Numbered from the stretch's first letter, positions 20,086 to 29,168 are shown. The stretch: DNA of 63,257 nucleotides from Rhizobiales bacterium Ga0077548 (GCA_001464215.1 LNEZ01000041.1:1-63257); one strand, 5' to 3'. Translations and numbers: made by a program. Notes: a model not told the origin generated them from the sequence alone.

Positions 20086-21960
20086 CTAGTTGTCGTTCGC
20101 GGCTTTCTTTTTCGGGACCAGCGCCCTCACGTTGTCCCAGAGTTCGATCTTGGCGCCGTTGCGCTTCATGATCACGCCCTGCTGCAACACCGAGAGGAAG
20201 TTGTTCCAGGTCCAGTAGATCACGAGACCGGCCGGGAACGAGGCAAGCAGGAAGGTGAAGATCAACGGCATCCAGTCGAAGATCATCTTCTGCGTCGGGT
20301 CCGGCGGCGACGGGTTCATCTTCATCTGCACCCACATCGTAATCCCCATGAAGATTGGCCATATGCCGAGATGCAAGAACTGCCCGAACACAGGGATCAC
20401 GGTCGGATCGAACGGAATGAGGCCGAACAGATTGAAAAGATTGGTCGGATCCTGTGCGGAAAGATCGCGGATCCAGCCAATGAACGGCGCGTGACGCATT
20501 TCGATCGTCACGAACAGCACCTTGTAGAGCGCGAAGAATACCGGAATCTGAATCAATATCGGCCAACAGCCCGCAAGCGGGTTGATCTTCTCTTTCTTAT
20601 AAAGCTCCATCAGCGCCTGCTGCTGGGCGGTCTTGTCGTCGGCGAAGCGCTTGCGGATTTCCTCCATCATCGGCTGCACCATCTTCATCTTCGCCATCGA
20701 GGCGTAAGATTTATTGGCGAACCAGAAGAAGAGAATCTTGATGAGCACCGTCACGATCAGGATCGAGTAACCGAAGTTCCCGGTCAGGCGAAAGAAATAA
20801 TCGATCGCTTTAAAGAGCGGCTTGGTGATGAAATAGAACCAGCCCCAGTCGATCATCAATTCGAAGTTCTTGATGCTGTCGCTCTTCTCGTAGCCGTCGA
20901 TGATCGCGGTTTCTTTCGCGCCGGCGAAAAACTGCGACAGGTTCTGCGCCTTGGCACTCGGCGCAACCGTAATGCCGTCCAGGAGATAATCGGACTGATA
21001 GGTTTTGACCGGACCTAGCGAGCCCGAGGAGAAGCGCGCGCTCATTGTCGCGGTCTGTGGCGGAATGAGCGCTGCCGCCCAGTATTTATCGGTGATGCCG
21101 AACCAGCCGCCCGTGGTCTTGAAAGTCTGGGCGGGTTTATCGGCAATCGAGGCATACTGAACTTCGTGCAGCTTGTTGTCGCCGGTGACGCCGATCAGGC
21201 CTTCATGAAGAATGTAATAGCCGAGCACCTGTGGCGTGCCATGGCGCGAGACCAGGGCGTAGGGAAACAGTTGCAGCGCTTGTTGCGTGCCGTTCTCGAC
21301 TTCGTCTGCGATCTTGAACATATAGTTGCGGTCGATCGAGATCGTGCGGCGGAAGGTGATGCCCTCGCCGTTGTTCCATGTAAGGCGAAGCGGGCTCTCG
21401 GGCGTCAGCGCGCCGGAGCCTTCGCGTGTCCAGACCGTATCCGCGTCCGGCATTTTCGTTTTCTGGTCGCCCGCGACCCAACCGAATTCCGCATAGAACG
21501 GCTGCGGGCTGCCGGAGGGTGCAAGCAGAATGATGTTCGGGCTCTTCGGATCGACGGTCTCGCGATAGTCGTTCAGCGAAACGTCGTCGATGCGCGCACC
21601 TTTGAGCGCGATCGAACCGCGTAAGCGAGGCGTTTCGATCTGCACACGCGTGCCGGAGGCGGCGAGCACCTGATCGCGCGTAAGCGCGGCGGGGCGCTGA
21701 ACCGTGCCGGGCACTTGCGGTTGGCTTTGTGTCTGCGGAGCGGCGGGCGTCTGCGGGGCGGAAGGCGACTGCGGGCCGGTCGGACTCGCGGTCGGCGCCT
21801 GCGGTCCCTGCGGCCCGGTCTTGGTTTGCTGCTGTTGTTGTTGCTGCTGCTGAATCTGCTTCTGTTTTTCGAGCTGGGGTGCTGCGAAGAAATATTGCCA
21901 GCCGACGAGCACGATCACCGAAAGGACGATCGCGAGCAGCGTATTCTTCTGGTCGACCAT
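20086..21960 (-). CDS. yidC: Membrane protein insertase YidC
   Basis: Inserts and folds inner-membrane proteins, alone or with SecYEG. The 624-aa Gram-negative type has an N-terminal anchor (LAIVLSVIVLVGWQYFF), a low-complexity Q/P-rich linker (about 32-85), a large periplasmic beta domain (about 95-370) and the conserved five-helix insertase core (about 380-600, including LAGCWPILIQIPVFFALY). A basic C-terminal tail follows. It is third in rpmH-rnpA-yidC, the standard order. Confidence 0.97.
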   Translation of the reverse strand: MVDQKNTLLAIVLSVIVLVGWQYFFAAPQLEKQKQIQQQQQQQQQTKTGPQGPQAPTASPTGPQSPSAPQTPAAPQTQSQPQVPGTVQRPAALTRDQVLAASGTRVQIETPRLRGSIALKGARIDDVSLNDYRETVDPKSPNIILLAPSGSPQPFYAEFGWVAGDQKTKMPDADTVWTREGSGALTPESPLRLTWNNGEGITFRRTISIDRNYMFKIADEVENGTQQALQLFPYALVSRHGTPQVLGYYILHEGLIGVTGDNKLHEVQYASIADKPAQTFKTTGGWFGITDKYWAAALIPPQTATMSARFSSGSLGPVKTYQSDYLLDGITVAPSAKAQNLSQFFAGAKETAIIDGYEKSDSIKNFELMIDWGWFYFITKPLFKAIDYFFRLTGNFGYSILIVTVLIKILFFWFANKSYASMAKMKMVQPMMEEIRKRFADDKTAQQQALMELYKKEKINPLAGCWPILIQIPVFFALYKVLFVTIEMRHAPFIGWIRDLSAQDPTNLFNLFGLIPFDPTVIPVFGQFLHLGIWPIFMGITMWVQMKMNPSPPDPTQKMIFDWMPLIFTFLLASFPAGLVIYWTWNNFLSVLQQGVIMKRNGAKIELWDNVRALVPKKKAANDN

Positions 21961-21986
21961 TCTTATTCTCCGTCGGCGGGGCTTCG

Positions 21987-22319
21987 TTAGCGCCGGGTCT
22001 TATGGACTTGTTTGAGCGTATTTTCGAGGCCGCCGGTGAGTTCCGGAAAACCGGCGGTTAACGCGGCTCTGCGAGCCACGACTACATAGTCAAAGCCGGC
22101 CTTGCCTGCTTGCGGCAGAACGGCGCGTGCGGCTGCTCGTAAGCGGCGCCGGATGCGGTTCCGCTCGACGGCATTGCCGACCTTTTTCGTGACGGTCAGG
22201 CCGAGGCGAAGCTCGGCATCATCCTTGCGGTCGCGCGCCTGCAAAGAAAAAGACGGGTTACCCACCCGCGTGGCTTTGGCCGCGGCGAGAAAATCCGCGC
22301 GTTTCACTATCCGGTTCAT
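21987..22319 (-). CDS. rnpA: Ribonuclease P protein component
   Basis: Protein subunit of RNase P, which matures tRNA 5' ends. The 110-aa basic protein contains the signature KKVGNAVERNRIRRRLRAA (the RNR motif). ATG 22319 (MNRIVKRADFLAA) is chosen. An open frame continues upstream through rpmH in another frame, but that would make an unusually long protein. It starts 28 bases after the rpmH stop and 26 bases before yidC. Confidence 0.95.
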   Translation of the reverse strand: MNRIVKRADFLAAAKATRVGNPSFSLQARDRKDDAELRLGLTVTKKVGNAVERNRIRRRLRAAARAVLPQAGKAGFDYVVVARRAALTAGFPELTGGLENTLKQVHKTRR

Positions 22320-22347
22320 GAGGGCGAACCCGAACCGGCGTGTCCGA

Positions 22348-22482
22348 TCAAGCCGAAAGACGCTTGCGTCCGCGCCGGCGGCGGGCGGCAAGAACCTTGG
22401 CACCGCCAAGGGTCGCTTTGCGCGCGCGGAAACCATGCCGGCGCTTGCGGACAATTTTGCTCGGTTGATAGGTCCGTTTCAC
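22348..22482 (-). CDS. rpmH: 50S ribosomal protein L34
   Basis: A 44-aa highly basic protein. The minus-strand translation begins with GTG and reads (M)[19 protein letters not shown], then [20 protein letters not shown] and RLSA. This is the canonical L34 sequence, and it is easily missed because it is so short. It is first in the rpmH-rnpA-yidC operon, with a strong promoter about 140 bases upstream. Confidence 0.96.
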   Translation of the reverse strand: MKRTYQPSKIVRKRRHGFRARKATLGGAKVLAARRRRGRKRLSA

Positions 22483-22794
22483 GGGGCTTACTCCGCTAGA
22501 TCGCAGCCGGTGGGCTACCTGAATTTGCGCGGCTCAGGTCTGGCGGCGGGAAATCCCGCGTTTCCTAGCCCCCGAAGAGGCCGCGGCAGCCAGAAATCAT
22601 CTCAAGCACGCGCGCCGGGCTTATAGGGGGCGCCCCCCGGCGAAGTCAATGGAAACGCTGGTTTTCAGGCCAAAAAGTCCGCTTACAAGGGCTTTCCGCG
22701 CCTTGGCCGGACTGTCGTGATTCAGCGCTACGCACTCCGCGCACATTGTATAAGGCGCGGGCGCGAAACACGCGGGAAAACGGCTCAAGGTTGA
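22483..22794. other. Divergent intergenic region between rpmH and the TVP38-family gene
   Basis: 312 bases without a gene. Besides the rpmH promoter it holds a TATAAG box on the plus strand at 22749-22754, which could serve the rightward gene but has no convincing -35. No further structure stood out. Confidence 0.6.
22620..22649 (-). promoter_or_regulatory. Predicted sigma-70-type promoter of rpmH-rnpA-yidC
   Basis: On the minus strand, TTGACT (22649-22644) and TATAAG (22625-22620) are separated by 18 bases. The match is close to consensus and leaves a leader of about 130 nt before the rpmH GTG. It is the best promoter-like pair in this intergenic region. Confidence 0.6.
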
Positions 22795-23607
22795 ATGCAA
22801 GATTCAGAACAGACGAAAACCTCCCGCCGCACCGGATTTGTCCTGCGCTATGTGCCCCTCGTGGTCCTGTTAGCTGCGGCAGCCGTGGTCTTCGGCTTCG
22901 GACTGCATCGCTACATTTCGTTTGAGGCTGCACTCCGTCATTCGGAGGCGCTGGACCGGCTCGTCGATAACAACCCGCTGGCGGCGTTTGCCGTCTATGC
23001 CGCGGTCTATAGCGCCGCGATCGTTTTCGCCGTTCCGGGTGCCGTCGTCTTTACGATGTTCGGCGGTTTTCTGTTCGGCGCTTTTTTCGGCGCACTCGGC
23101 GGAATTCTCGGCTCGACCATTGGCGGCGTGATTACGGTGCTCATCGGCAGCGCTTCTATCGGCGCAAGCTTGCAGAGCGCGGCACTGCCGCGCTTCCAGA
23201 GGTTCGCACGCGGATTCAGGAACGGCGCCTTCGGCTACATCGTGTTGCTGCGCCTGATTCCGATCGTTCCTTATATTGCGATCAATGTCGCGGCGGGGCT
23301 CTTCCGTGTGCCGCTCAAGACGTTCATCACGGCCACCATGCTCGGTATCGCGCCGATTGCATTCTGCTTCGGCTTTATCGGCTCGGGTCTCGATCAGGGC
23401 ATTGAAAAACAGCTTCAGGCGTTCCGCGCCTGCGAGGCCGCGAATACCGGCGACTGCCGGATCGAATTCGACATGATGCATTTCCTTTCGCGCGAACTGA
23501 TCGTCGGGCTGGCGCTGTTCACGATCCTTGTCTTGTTGCCGGTCATCTTCCGGAAACGCATCGCTGGTTTCCGTCGCAAGCCCCAGCAGGAAGGCGTTAA
23601 GCCGTAA
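22795..23607 (+). CDS. TVP38/TMEM64 (DedA-related) family membrane protein
   Basis: A 270-aa inner-membrane protein with about six hydrophobic segments. The core VPGAVVFTMFGGFLFGAFFGALGGILGSTIGG and the later RLIPIVPYIAINVAAGLFRVPLKTF stretch are typical of the SNARE-associated/TVP38 domain, whose DedA relatives are lipid scramblases or flippases. The transported lipid here is unknown. The C-terminal loop has two cysteines (ACEAANTGDCRIEF). It starts directly behind its intergenic region; the histidine-kinase gene follows after 47 bases. Confidence 0.88.
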   Translation: MQDSEQTKTSRRTGFVLRYVPLVVLLAAAAVVFGFGLHRYISFEAALRHSEALDRLVDNNPLAAFAVYAAVYSAAIVFAVPGAVVFTMFGGFLFGAFFGALGGILGSTIGGVITVLIGSASIGASLQSAALPRFQRFARGFRNGAFGYIVLLRLIPIVPYIAINVAAGLFRVPLKTFITATMLGIAPIAFCFGFIGSGLDQGIEKQLQAFRACEAANTGDCRIEFDMMHFLSRELIVGLALFTILVLLPVIFRKRIAGFRRKPQQEGVKP

Positions 23608-23654
23608 ACTTCGCGTGAATTGACGGGCCTCCGGCGCAGGCGCATTCTTTTCCT

Positions 23655-25133
23655 ATGAATGAAAAATCCGAAGCTAAAGCGCGCACGGACACGGTAGCGA
23701 AGCCGCCGTTTCGCGTTGGCCTTTCCGGCAAGCTTCTGCTTTTGACGATTCTGTTCGTGATGCTCGCGGAAGTGCTGATCTACGTCCCGTCGATCGCAAA
23801 TGTGCGGACGATGTGGTTGAAGGATCGCGCGGCCACCGCGCGGCTTGCCGTGCTCGCGCTCGACGCGACCCCGGACAACATGGTGCCGCAGGAACTCGCG
23901 AAGCGCCTGCTCGACGGCGCAGGCGCCACCGCGGTGGTCGTGAAATTCGGCGACACAAGGCGGTTGCTCTCCGTCGCCGATATGCCGCTTACCGTGCAGG
24001 ACAGCATCGACCTGCGCTCTTATTCTTATATGTCTTCGATCATCGACGCCTTCGCGACCCTCGCCACCGGAGGCAGCCGCACCATCCGCGTTCTCGACAG
24101 CGCGCCGATGGGCGGCGAGTTCATCGAAATCATCCTGCCGGAGCGCTCGCTTTACCGCGCGATGATTTTGGCCTCGCAGAACATTCTCTGGGTCTCGCTC
24201 GTGATTTCGATCGTCACGGCGATGTTGGTCTACGCAACACTGATCTGGCTCTTCGTGCGGCCGCTGCGTAACATGACCGTTCAGATGATGCGCTTCGCGC
24301 AAAACCCGGAAGACGCGAGCCGCATTCTTTCGCCGTCGCGACGCGCCGACGAAATCGGCCTGGCAGAGCGCGAACTCGCGCGTATGCAATACGAACTCTC
24401 GCAGACGCTTTATCAGAAGAGCCGGCTTGCTTCGCTGGGCCTTGCGGTCTCGAAGATCAACCACGACCTGCGCAATCTGCTCTCTTCGGCGCAACTGATG
24501 TCGGATCGCATCGGAAACCTGCGCGAGCCTTTGGTCGCGCAACTCGCGCCGAAGCTGATGCGCGCGCTCGACCGCGCGATCTCTTATTGCCAGCAAACGC
24601 TCGCCTATGGCCGCGCGCAGGAGCCGCTGCCGATGCGCAAGAGCGTGAGCGTGGAGCATCTCGTCGAGGAAGTGCGCGATACGCTGAACCTGAACGAAAG
24701 CAGCCAGATCGGCTGGGTGCCTTCGGTCGAGCGCGGGCTGATGATGGATGCCGATCCCGAGCAGATGTTCCGCGTGCTGCTTAATCTTGCGCGCAACAGC
24801 ATCGAGGCGCTGCAGACGCGCGTGCCGAACGAGCCGGCACGCGATCAGGTGCGTGTGGTCGGCCGCCGCGAAGGTGCAGTGGTCGTGCTTGAAGTGGCCG
24901 ACACCGGACCGGGCCTGCCTCCGCGGACACGCGAGCATCTGTTCGAGCCGTTCCATGGTTCGGTGCGCTCGGGCGGCACCGGTCTCGGTCTTGCCATTGC
25001 CGCTGAAATTGTCCGGCTCCATGGCGGCGATATCAAACTTGTCGACGGCACCATCGGCGCGGCGTTTAGGATTTCCATTCCCGATCGCCCCGCGCAACTC
25101 GACAGCTACCGCGAGAACAAGCTGCGCGCGTAG
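23655..25133 (+). CDS. Membrane sensor histidine kinase (HAMP, HisKA, HATPase), orphan
   Basis: A 492-aa kinase. Helix 1 (about 24-44) and helix 2 (about 170-200) bracket a periplasmic sensor domain of about 125 residues; a HAMP segment follows (200-255). The phosphoacceptor His270 lies in KINHDLRNLLSSAQLM, an HxxRN-type H-box. The ATP-binding domain has an N box (LNLARNSIEAL), DTGPGLP and GGTGLGLAIA. No response regulator is adjacent, so its partner cannot be read from context. The downstream polyketide synthase gene starts 35 bases after it, so cotranscription is possible. Confidence 0.9.
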   Translation: MNEKSEAKARTDTVAKPPFRVGLSGKLLLLTILFVMLAEVLIYVPSIANVRTMWLKDRAATARLAVLALDATPDNMVPQELAKRLLDGAGATAVVVKFGDTRRLLSVADMPLTVQDSIDLRSYSYMSSIIDAFATLATGGSRTIRVLDSAPMGGEFIEIILPERSLYRAMILASQNILWVSLVISIVTAMLVYATLIWLFVRPLRNMTVQMMRFAQNPEDASRILSPSRRADEIGLAERELARMQYELSQTLYQKSRLASLGLAVSKINHDLRNLLSSAQLMSDRIGNLREPLVAQLAPKLMRALDRAISYCQQTLAYGRAQEPLPMRKSVSVEHLVEEVRDTLNLNESSQIGWVPSVERGLMMDADPEQMFRVLLNLARNSIEALQTRVPNEPARDQVRVVGRREGAVVVLEVADTGPGLPPRTREHLFEPFHGSVRSGGTGLGLAIAAEIVRLHGGDIKLVDGTIGAAFRISIPDRPAQLDSYRENKLRA

Positions 25134-25167
25134 TGAAATGCCGAAACGCTAAAACAGGAATTCTGCC

Positions 25168-26232
25168 ATGGCGGGCGTTTCGATCTTATCCCTGGCAACT
25201 GCCGCGCCACCGCACGTTATCGAACAGCGCGATGTGATTGCCGCCGCGCCGAAAGCGCTGCCGGGATTTTTCCGCCAGTTTCCCGGCATGATCGAAGTAT
25301 TCGGCAATGCCGGAATTGAGCGCCGACGCGCCGTGCGCCCGCTTGAGTGGTATCTGACGCCGCACGATTTGCGCGAGCGCTCTGAAGTCTATCTTGAGGA
25401 GGCGCTGAAACTTTACGAGCAGGTCGCAAAAGACGCGATGGATCGCGCGGGAGTGAAGCCTGAAGAAATCGACATCGCGGTCACGATTTCTTCGAGCGGC
25501 GTCGCGACGCCGAGTTTGGAAGCGCGCGTGATGAGCAGGCTCGGGTTTCGTCCCGAGACCCGTCGTGTGCCGATCTTCGGGCTTGGTTGCGCGGGCGGTG
25601 TCACCGGCCTGTCGATCGCGTCAAAATTCGCGTCCGCCGAGCCGGGCACGACCGTGCTCGTTGTCGTGGTTGAACTCTGCACGCTTGCGCTGCGTACCGA
25701 CCGCGACATCAAGGAAGACGTGGTCTCGGCAGCACTCTTCGCCGATGGCGCCGCGGCACTCGTGCTTCGCTCCGGTGACAAGCAGGAAAACAAATCTCTC
25801 GCGCGGGTGAACGGATCGGCCGAACACACCTGGCCTGAGACGCTCGACATCATGGGATGGACCTTCGATCCGGTCGGGTTCGGCGTGGTGCTCGCGCGTT
25901 CCGTGCCGATGTTCGTGGAGCGCCGTATGCCGGAAATGACGAACACGCTGCTCGCACGCTGCAAGGTCGGCATCCACGATGTCGCGCGCTTCGTCTGCCA
26001 CCCCGGCGGCGGCCGTGTCGTCGATGCCCTCGAAAATGCGCTGAAGCTGCAACGCGGTTCGCTCGATCACGAACGTGCGGTGCTACGCGAATATGGGAAT
26101 ATGTCCGCGCCGACGATTCTGTTTGCGCTCGAGCGCGTGTTTGCGGAGAAGCGCCGTGGCATACTTGCGTTAAGCGCGCTGGGACCGGGGTTCACGGCGA
26201 CGATGCTGACCATGGAGACGCTCTATGCGTGA
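25168..26232 (+). CDS. Type III polyketide synthase (chalcone/stilbene synthase family)
   Basis: A 354-aa homodimer-type ketosynthase that extends an acyl-CoA starter with malonyl-CoA. The catalytic triad is complete: Cys141 in GLGCAGGV, His278 in CHPGG and Asn311 in YGNMSAP. The C-terminus keeps the GPGFT motif. Its stop overlaps the start of an ICMT-like methyltransferase. The same pair occurs as bpsA-bpsB in Bacillus, which makes methylated alkylpyrones, so a long-chain pyrone or resorcinol product is the likely guess, not proven. Confidence 0.92.
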   Translation: MAGVSILSLATAAPPHVIEQRDVIAAAPKALPGFFRQFPGMIEVFGNAGIERRRAVRPLEWYLTPHDLRERSEVYLEEALKLYEQVAKDAMDRAGVKPEEIDIAVTISSSGVATPSLEARVMSRLGFRPETRRVPIFGLGCAGGVTGLSIASKFASAEPGTTVLVVVVELCTLALRTDRDIKEDVVSAALFADGAAALVLRSGDKQENKSLARVNGSAEHTWPETLDIMGWTFDPVGFGVVLARSVPMFVERRMPEMTNTLLARCKVGIHDVARFVCHPGGGRVVDALENALKLQRGSLDHERAVLREYGNMSAPTILFALERVFAEKRRGILALSALGPGFTATMLTMETLYA

Positions 26233-26758
26233 TGCGATCCTGCTGCTCGGCTTCGTGACCTTGCAGCGCTTGTTCGAATTGCTGCTATCGCGGCGCAATG
26301 AAGCGCGCCTCAAGCTGCGCGGTGCGGTCGAAGTTGGTGCGAACCATTATCCGGTCATGGTGCTACTGCACGCAGCGTGGCTCGGCGTGCTGTGGCTGCT
26401 TGCCTGGAACCTTGAGCCGAACGTGCTGCTCGCGGCTGCGTTTCTGGCACTTCAGCCTTTGCGCTATTGGGTGATCGCAACCCTCGGCGACCGCTGGACT
26501 ACGCGGGTCTTCGTGATTCCTGGAGCCTCGATCATCCGCACCGGCCCCTACCGTTTTTTCAGCCATCCCAACTATCTGATCGTGGTCTTCGAGATCGCGC
26601 TGCTGCCGCTCGCTTTCGGGCTGATCTGGGTCGCGGTCTTGTTTTCCGTTCTGAACGCGGCCCTTTTGGCCTGGCGTATCCGGATCGAGCAGCGGGCGCT
26701 CCATGATGCCGCGGCCACAGCCCCTGCGGCGCTTGCAAATACCGGGCAGGGCGGGTAG
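26225..26758 (+). CDS. Isoprenylcysteine carboxyl methyltransferase (ICMT)-family protein
   Basis: A 177-aa integral membrane protein with four or five helices and the ICMT SAM-binding motif RTGPYRFFSHPNYLIVVFEI (about 107-126). Bacteria lack prenyl-CaaX proteins. ICMT homologues next to type III polyketide synthases methylate the polyketide hydroxyl (BpsB type), which is the inferred role here. It overlaps the polyketide synthase gene by 8 bases, so the two are clearly one translational unit. Confidence 0.87.
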   Translation: MRDAILLLGFVTLQRLFELLLSRRNEARLKLRGAVEVGANHYPVMVLLHAAWLGVLWLLAWNLEPNVLLAAAFLALQPLRYWVIATLGDRWTTRVFVIPGASIIRTGPYRFFSHPNYLIVVFEIALLPLAFGLIWVAVLFSVLNAALLAWRIRIEQRALHDAAATAPAALANTGQGG

Positions 26759-26774
26759 TTCGCTGGCCTCCAAT

Positions 26775-26851
26775 GCGCTCGTAGCTCAGCTGGATAGAGC
26801 ACCAGACTACGAATCTGGGGGTCGGGAGTTCGAATCTCTCCGAGCGCGCCA
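26775..26851 (+). tRNA. tRNA-Arg (anticodon ACG)
   Basis: A full cloverleaf: acceptor GCGCTCG/CGAGCGC (26775-26781 with 26841-26847), D arm GCTC...GAGC, anticodon stem CCAGA/TCTGG around loop CTACGAA with anticodon ACG at 26809-26811, and T arm GGGAG TTCGAAT CTCTC. The CCA end is encoded. ACG reads CGU, CGC and CGA after A34-to-inosine editing. Confidence 0.96.
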
Positions 26852-26933
26852 TTTCTCCTTGCATATAATGAGTTCGGATTAGCCGGCCCGGCCGTTTACC
26901 GGGGCCTGCGGCATTCGAACCGGAGATATCCTG

Positions 26934-28736
26934 ATGGCTGCCGACGCGCATTCTGGAACGCAACTCGTTCAGGTCGTGGTCCTGCTTGCGGCTGGCGTGA
27001 TCGCGGTACCGATCTTTAAGCGCATCGGCCTCGGCTCGGTGCTCGGCTATCTCGCAGCCGGTCTCGTGATCGGTCCGTTCGGCTTGCGGCTGTTCTCTGA
27101 TGCGCAGGCGATCCTGCATATCGCCGAACTTGGCGTCGTGATGTTCCTGTTCGTGATCGGGCTGGAGATGCAGCCGTCACGGCTTTGGAGTTTGCGTAAG
27201 GAAATTTTCGGTCTCGGCGTCGCGCAGGTTGCATTTTGCAGCCTGCTGCTCACCGGCACAGGAATGCTCTGGGGGCTTTCTCCCCTCGTCGCCTTCTTCG
27301 CCGCGGCGGGCTTCGTGCTGACTTCGACCGCGACCGTGATGCAACTACTCGATGAGCGGCGCGAAGTATCGTCGCCGCGAGGCCAGCGCATCGTTTCGAT
27401 TTTATTGCTAGAGGATCTTGCGATCGTTCCGCTCCTGATTGCCGTCACCTTGCTGACGCCGGGGGCGGCAAAGCTCGCGCCCAGCGAGTTCTGGCAGGCA
27501 ATCGGCATAGCCGGCGCCTCGGTGGCGCTCTTGGTCGCGGCGGGACTATGGCTGCTTAACCCGTTCTTCCGCTTTCTGGCCGAGTCGCACGCGCGCGAAG
27601 TGATGACGGCCGCCGCGCTCCTTGTCGTACTCGGTGCTGCGCTCGGGATGCAGATCGGCGGCCTCTCGATGGCGATGGGTGCGTTCCTCGCAGGTGTGTT
27701 GCTTTCCGAATCGAGCTTTCGGCATCAACTGGAAGCCGACATCGAGCCTTTCCGCGGCATTCTTCTGGGGCTCTTCTTCCTTGCGGTCGGCATGACGATC
27801 GACATTCCGCTCATGGCGCAGCAGTGGCCGCTCATTCTCGCGGGCACGCTTTCGTTCATGCTCGTGAAAGGTGTCGGCATCTACGCGGTCGCGCGTCTTC
27901 GCAGCAAACATGGCGAAGGCCTCTATCGCGCGGCAATGATGGCGCAAGGCGGCGAATTCGCCTTCGTGCTCTATGCCGCCGCGACGCAGGCCGGAATCTT
28001 CTCGACCCAGGTCAATGCGCTGATGACCGCCGCCGTGATCGTTTCGATGGCGCTGACGCCTTTGCTGGTGTTTGGGCTCCGTTGGATCATGCCCAAAGAG
28101 AAAGAATCCATGGACGGCGTCGAGGCGGCGGAAGATCTTTCCGGCAGCGTGCTGATTATCGGCTTCGGGCGTTTCGGTCAGATCGTAAGCCAGCCGCTGC
28201 TCGCGCGCGGTATCGACATCTCGATTATTGATAACCAGACCCAGATCATCAAAGATGCCGGCGATTTCGGCTTCAAGGTTTATTACGGCGACGGCACCCA
28301 TCTGCACGTCCTGCACGCCGCCGGCGCGGGAAGGGCGCAGGCCATTCTCGTCTGCATCAACGATTGGGCCGCGGCAAACAAGATCGTCGAGCTGGTGAAA
28401 GCAGAATTCCCTCTGGTGAAAGTGCTGGTGCGCGCCTTCGACCGCGAACACGCGCTCGAACTCGTGCGCGCGGGCGTGGACTACCAGCTTCGTGAACTGC
28501 TTCACTCGGCGGTGGTGTTCGGCCGCCAGACGCTGAAAGAGCTCGGCGTGCCAGATGAAGAGGCCGCGGAGGTCATGGACGAAGTAATCCGCAACGATCG
28601 CGAACGCTTCGAATTGCAGGTAGTCGGCGGTATTTATGCGGGGCGGCAGTTGATCCGCGGCAACCTCGCCGCGGTCACAGGAAAATCCGCGCCGATCGAG
28701 CCGGAAGCCGAAACTGCTCCGGCAACGAAGCAATAA
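26934..28736 (+). CDS. Kef-type monovalent cation:proton antiporter (CPA2) with TrkA-N domain
   Basis: A 600-aa inner-membrane transporter. Residues 1-390 form 12-13 helices of the Na+/H+ exchanger fold (with the conserved SMAMGAFLAGVLLSES segment). Residues from about 400 form an NAD-binding RCK/TrkA-N domain (VLIIGFGRFGQIV, SIIDNQ) that would gate K+/H+ exchange. KefB, KefC and YbaL are the nearest described relatives; no KefF/KefG partner is adjacent, so the exact type is open. It ends in a strong terminator. Confidence 0.9.
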   Translation: MAADAHSGTQLVQVVVLLAAGVIAVPIFKRIGLGSVLGYLAAGLVIGPFGLRLFSDAQAILHIAELGVVMFLFVIGLEMQPSRLWSLRKEIFGLGVAQVAFCSLLLTGTGMLWGLSPLVAFFAAAGFVLTSTATVMQLLDERREVSSPRGQRIVSILLLEDLAIVPLLIAVTLLTPGAAKLAPSEFWQAIGIAGASVALLVAAGLWLLNPFFRFLAESHAREVMTAAALLVVLGAALGMQIGGLSMAMGAFLAGVLLSESSFRHQLEADIEPFRGILLGLFFLAVGMTIDIPLMAQQWPLILAGTLSFMLVKGVGIYAVARLRSKHGEGLYRAAMMAQGGEFAFVLYAAATQAGIFSTQVNALMTAAVIVSMALTPLLVFGLRWIMPKEKESMDGVEAAEDLSGSVLIIGFGRFGQIVSQPLLARGIDISIIDNQTQIIKDAGDFGFKVYYGDGTHLHVLHAAGAGRAQAILVCINDWAAANKIVELVKAEFPLVKVLVRAFDREHALELVRAGVDYQLRELLHSAVVFGRQTLKELGVPDEEAAEVMDEVIRNDRERFELQVVGGIYAGRQLIRGNLAAVTGKSAPIEPEAETAPATKQ

Positions 28737-28766
28737 AAAACTCCGGGCCGGGGCCCGGAGTTTTTC
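28735..28766 (+). terminator. Intrinsic terminator after the Kef-type antiporter gene
   Basis: CTCCGGGCC/GGCCCGGAG with a 2-base loop (28741-28760), a preceding A run and a following TTTTT. It lies directly after the stop and may also work for the convergent DUF1236 gene. Confidence 0.9.
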
Positions 28767-28793
28767 GTTTGTCGCATTGATTTCGCCGCGAAT

Positions 28794-29168
28794 TTAGTCG
28801 CGGATAATTTCCACGACTTCGCTCGTATCCGGATCGACCAGCACGAGCTGGTTGTTCACGCGCACATAGCGATAGCGCTTCAGATCAGGCGCTTCGACAT
28901 AAACGTCATCGTCGAAGCTGCGAAGTTCGACTTCGCGCGGCACGCGCGCGCCCACGCTATACTCGACGACTTCGCCGCGCGGCGTCACCACGCGTTCCCG
29001 CACGACGCGCTTGTAAACGGTGGTGCGCTGATCGGGTGTCAGCACCAGCGGACCGCGTTCGGTGCGGGTAGTCGTGGTGATCGTGGTCGTCTGTGCAAGT
29101 GCCGCTGCCGGGATCGACAGGATGGCAGCGCCGAGCAAGGCCGCTTTCAGTGATTTGGTCATGGTCAT
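28794..29168 (-). CDS. Exported DUF1236-family protein
   Basis: A 124-aa periplasmic protein with a signal peptide (MTMTKSLKAALLGAAILSIPAAALA). The body has the DUF1236 pattern: TPDQRTTVYKRVVRE, YSVGARVPREVEL and a tail of the type YRYVRVNNQLVLVDP. Function unknown; such proteins are abundant in Hyphomicrobiales. An EcfG-type promoter lies 37 bases upstream of its start, so it probably belongs to the general stress regulon. Confidence 0.83.
   Translation of the reverse strand: MTMTKSLKAALLGAAILSIPAAALAQTTTITTTTRTERGPLVLTPDQRTTVYKRVVRERVVTPRGEVVEYSVGARVPREVELRSFDDDVYVEAPDLKRYRYVRVNNQLVLVDPDTSEVVEIIRD

Noticed and set aside
22320..22454. Longer rnpA overlapping rpmH in another frame, as known in Thermus
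   Set aside because: The extension lacks conserved sequence and the internal ATG gives a normal-length RnpA; rpmH itself is intact.
23415..25097. 560-codon minus-strand open frame opposite the histidine kinase
   Set aside because: The plus-strand kinase has complete domains; the antisense product is R/H/Q-rich and unlike any protein.
27546..28733. Minus-strand open frame opposite the Kef-type antiporter
   Set aside because: Antisense shadow; the plus-strand gene has full motifs and a terminator.
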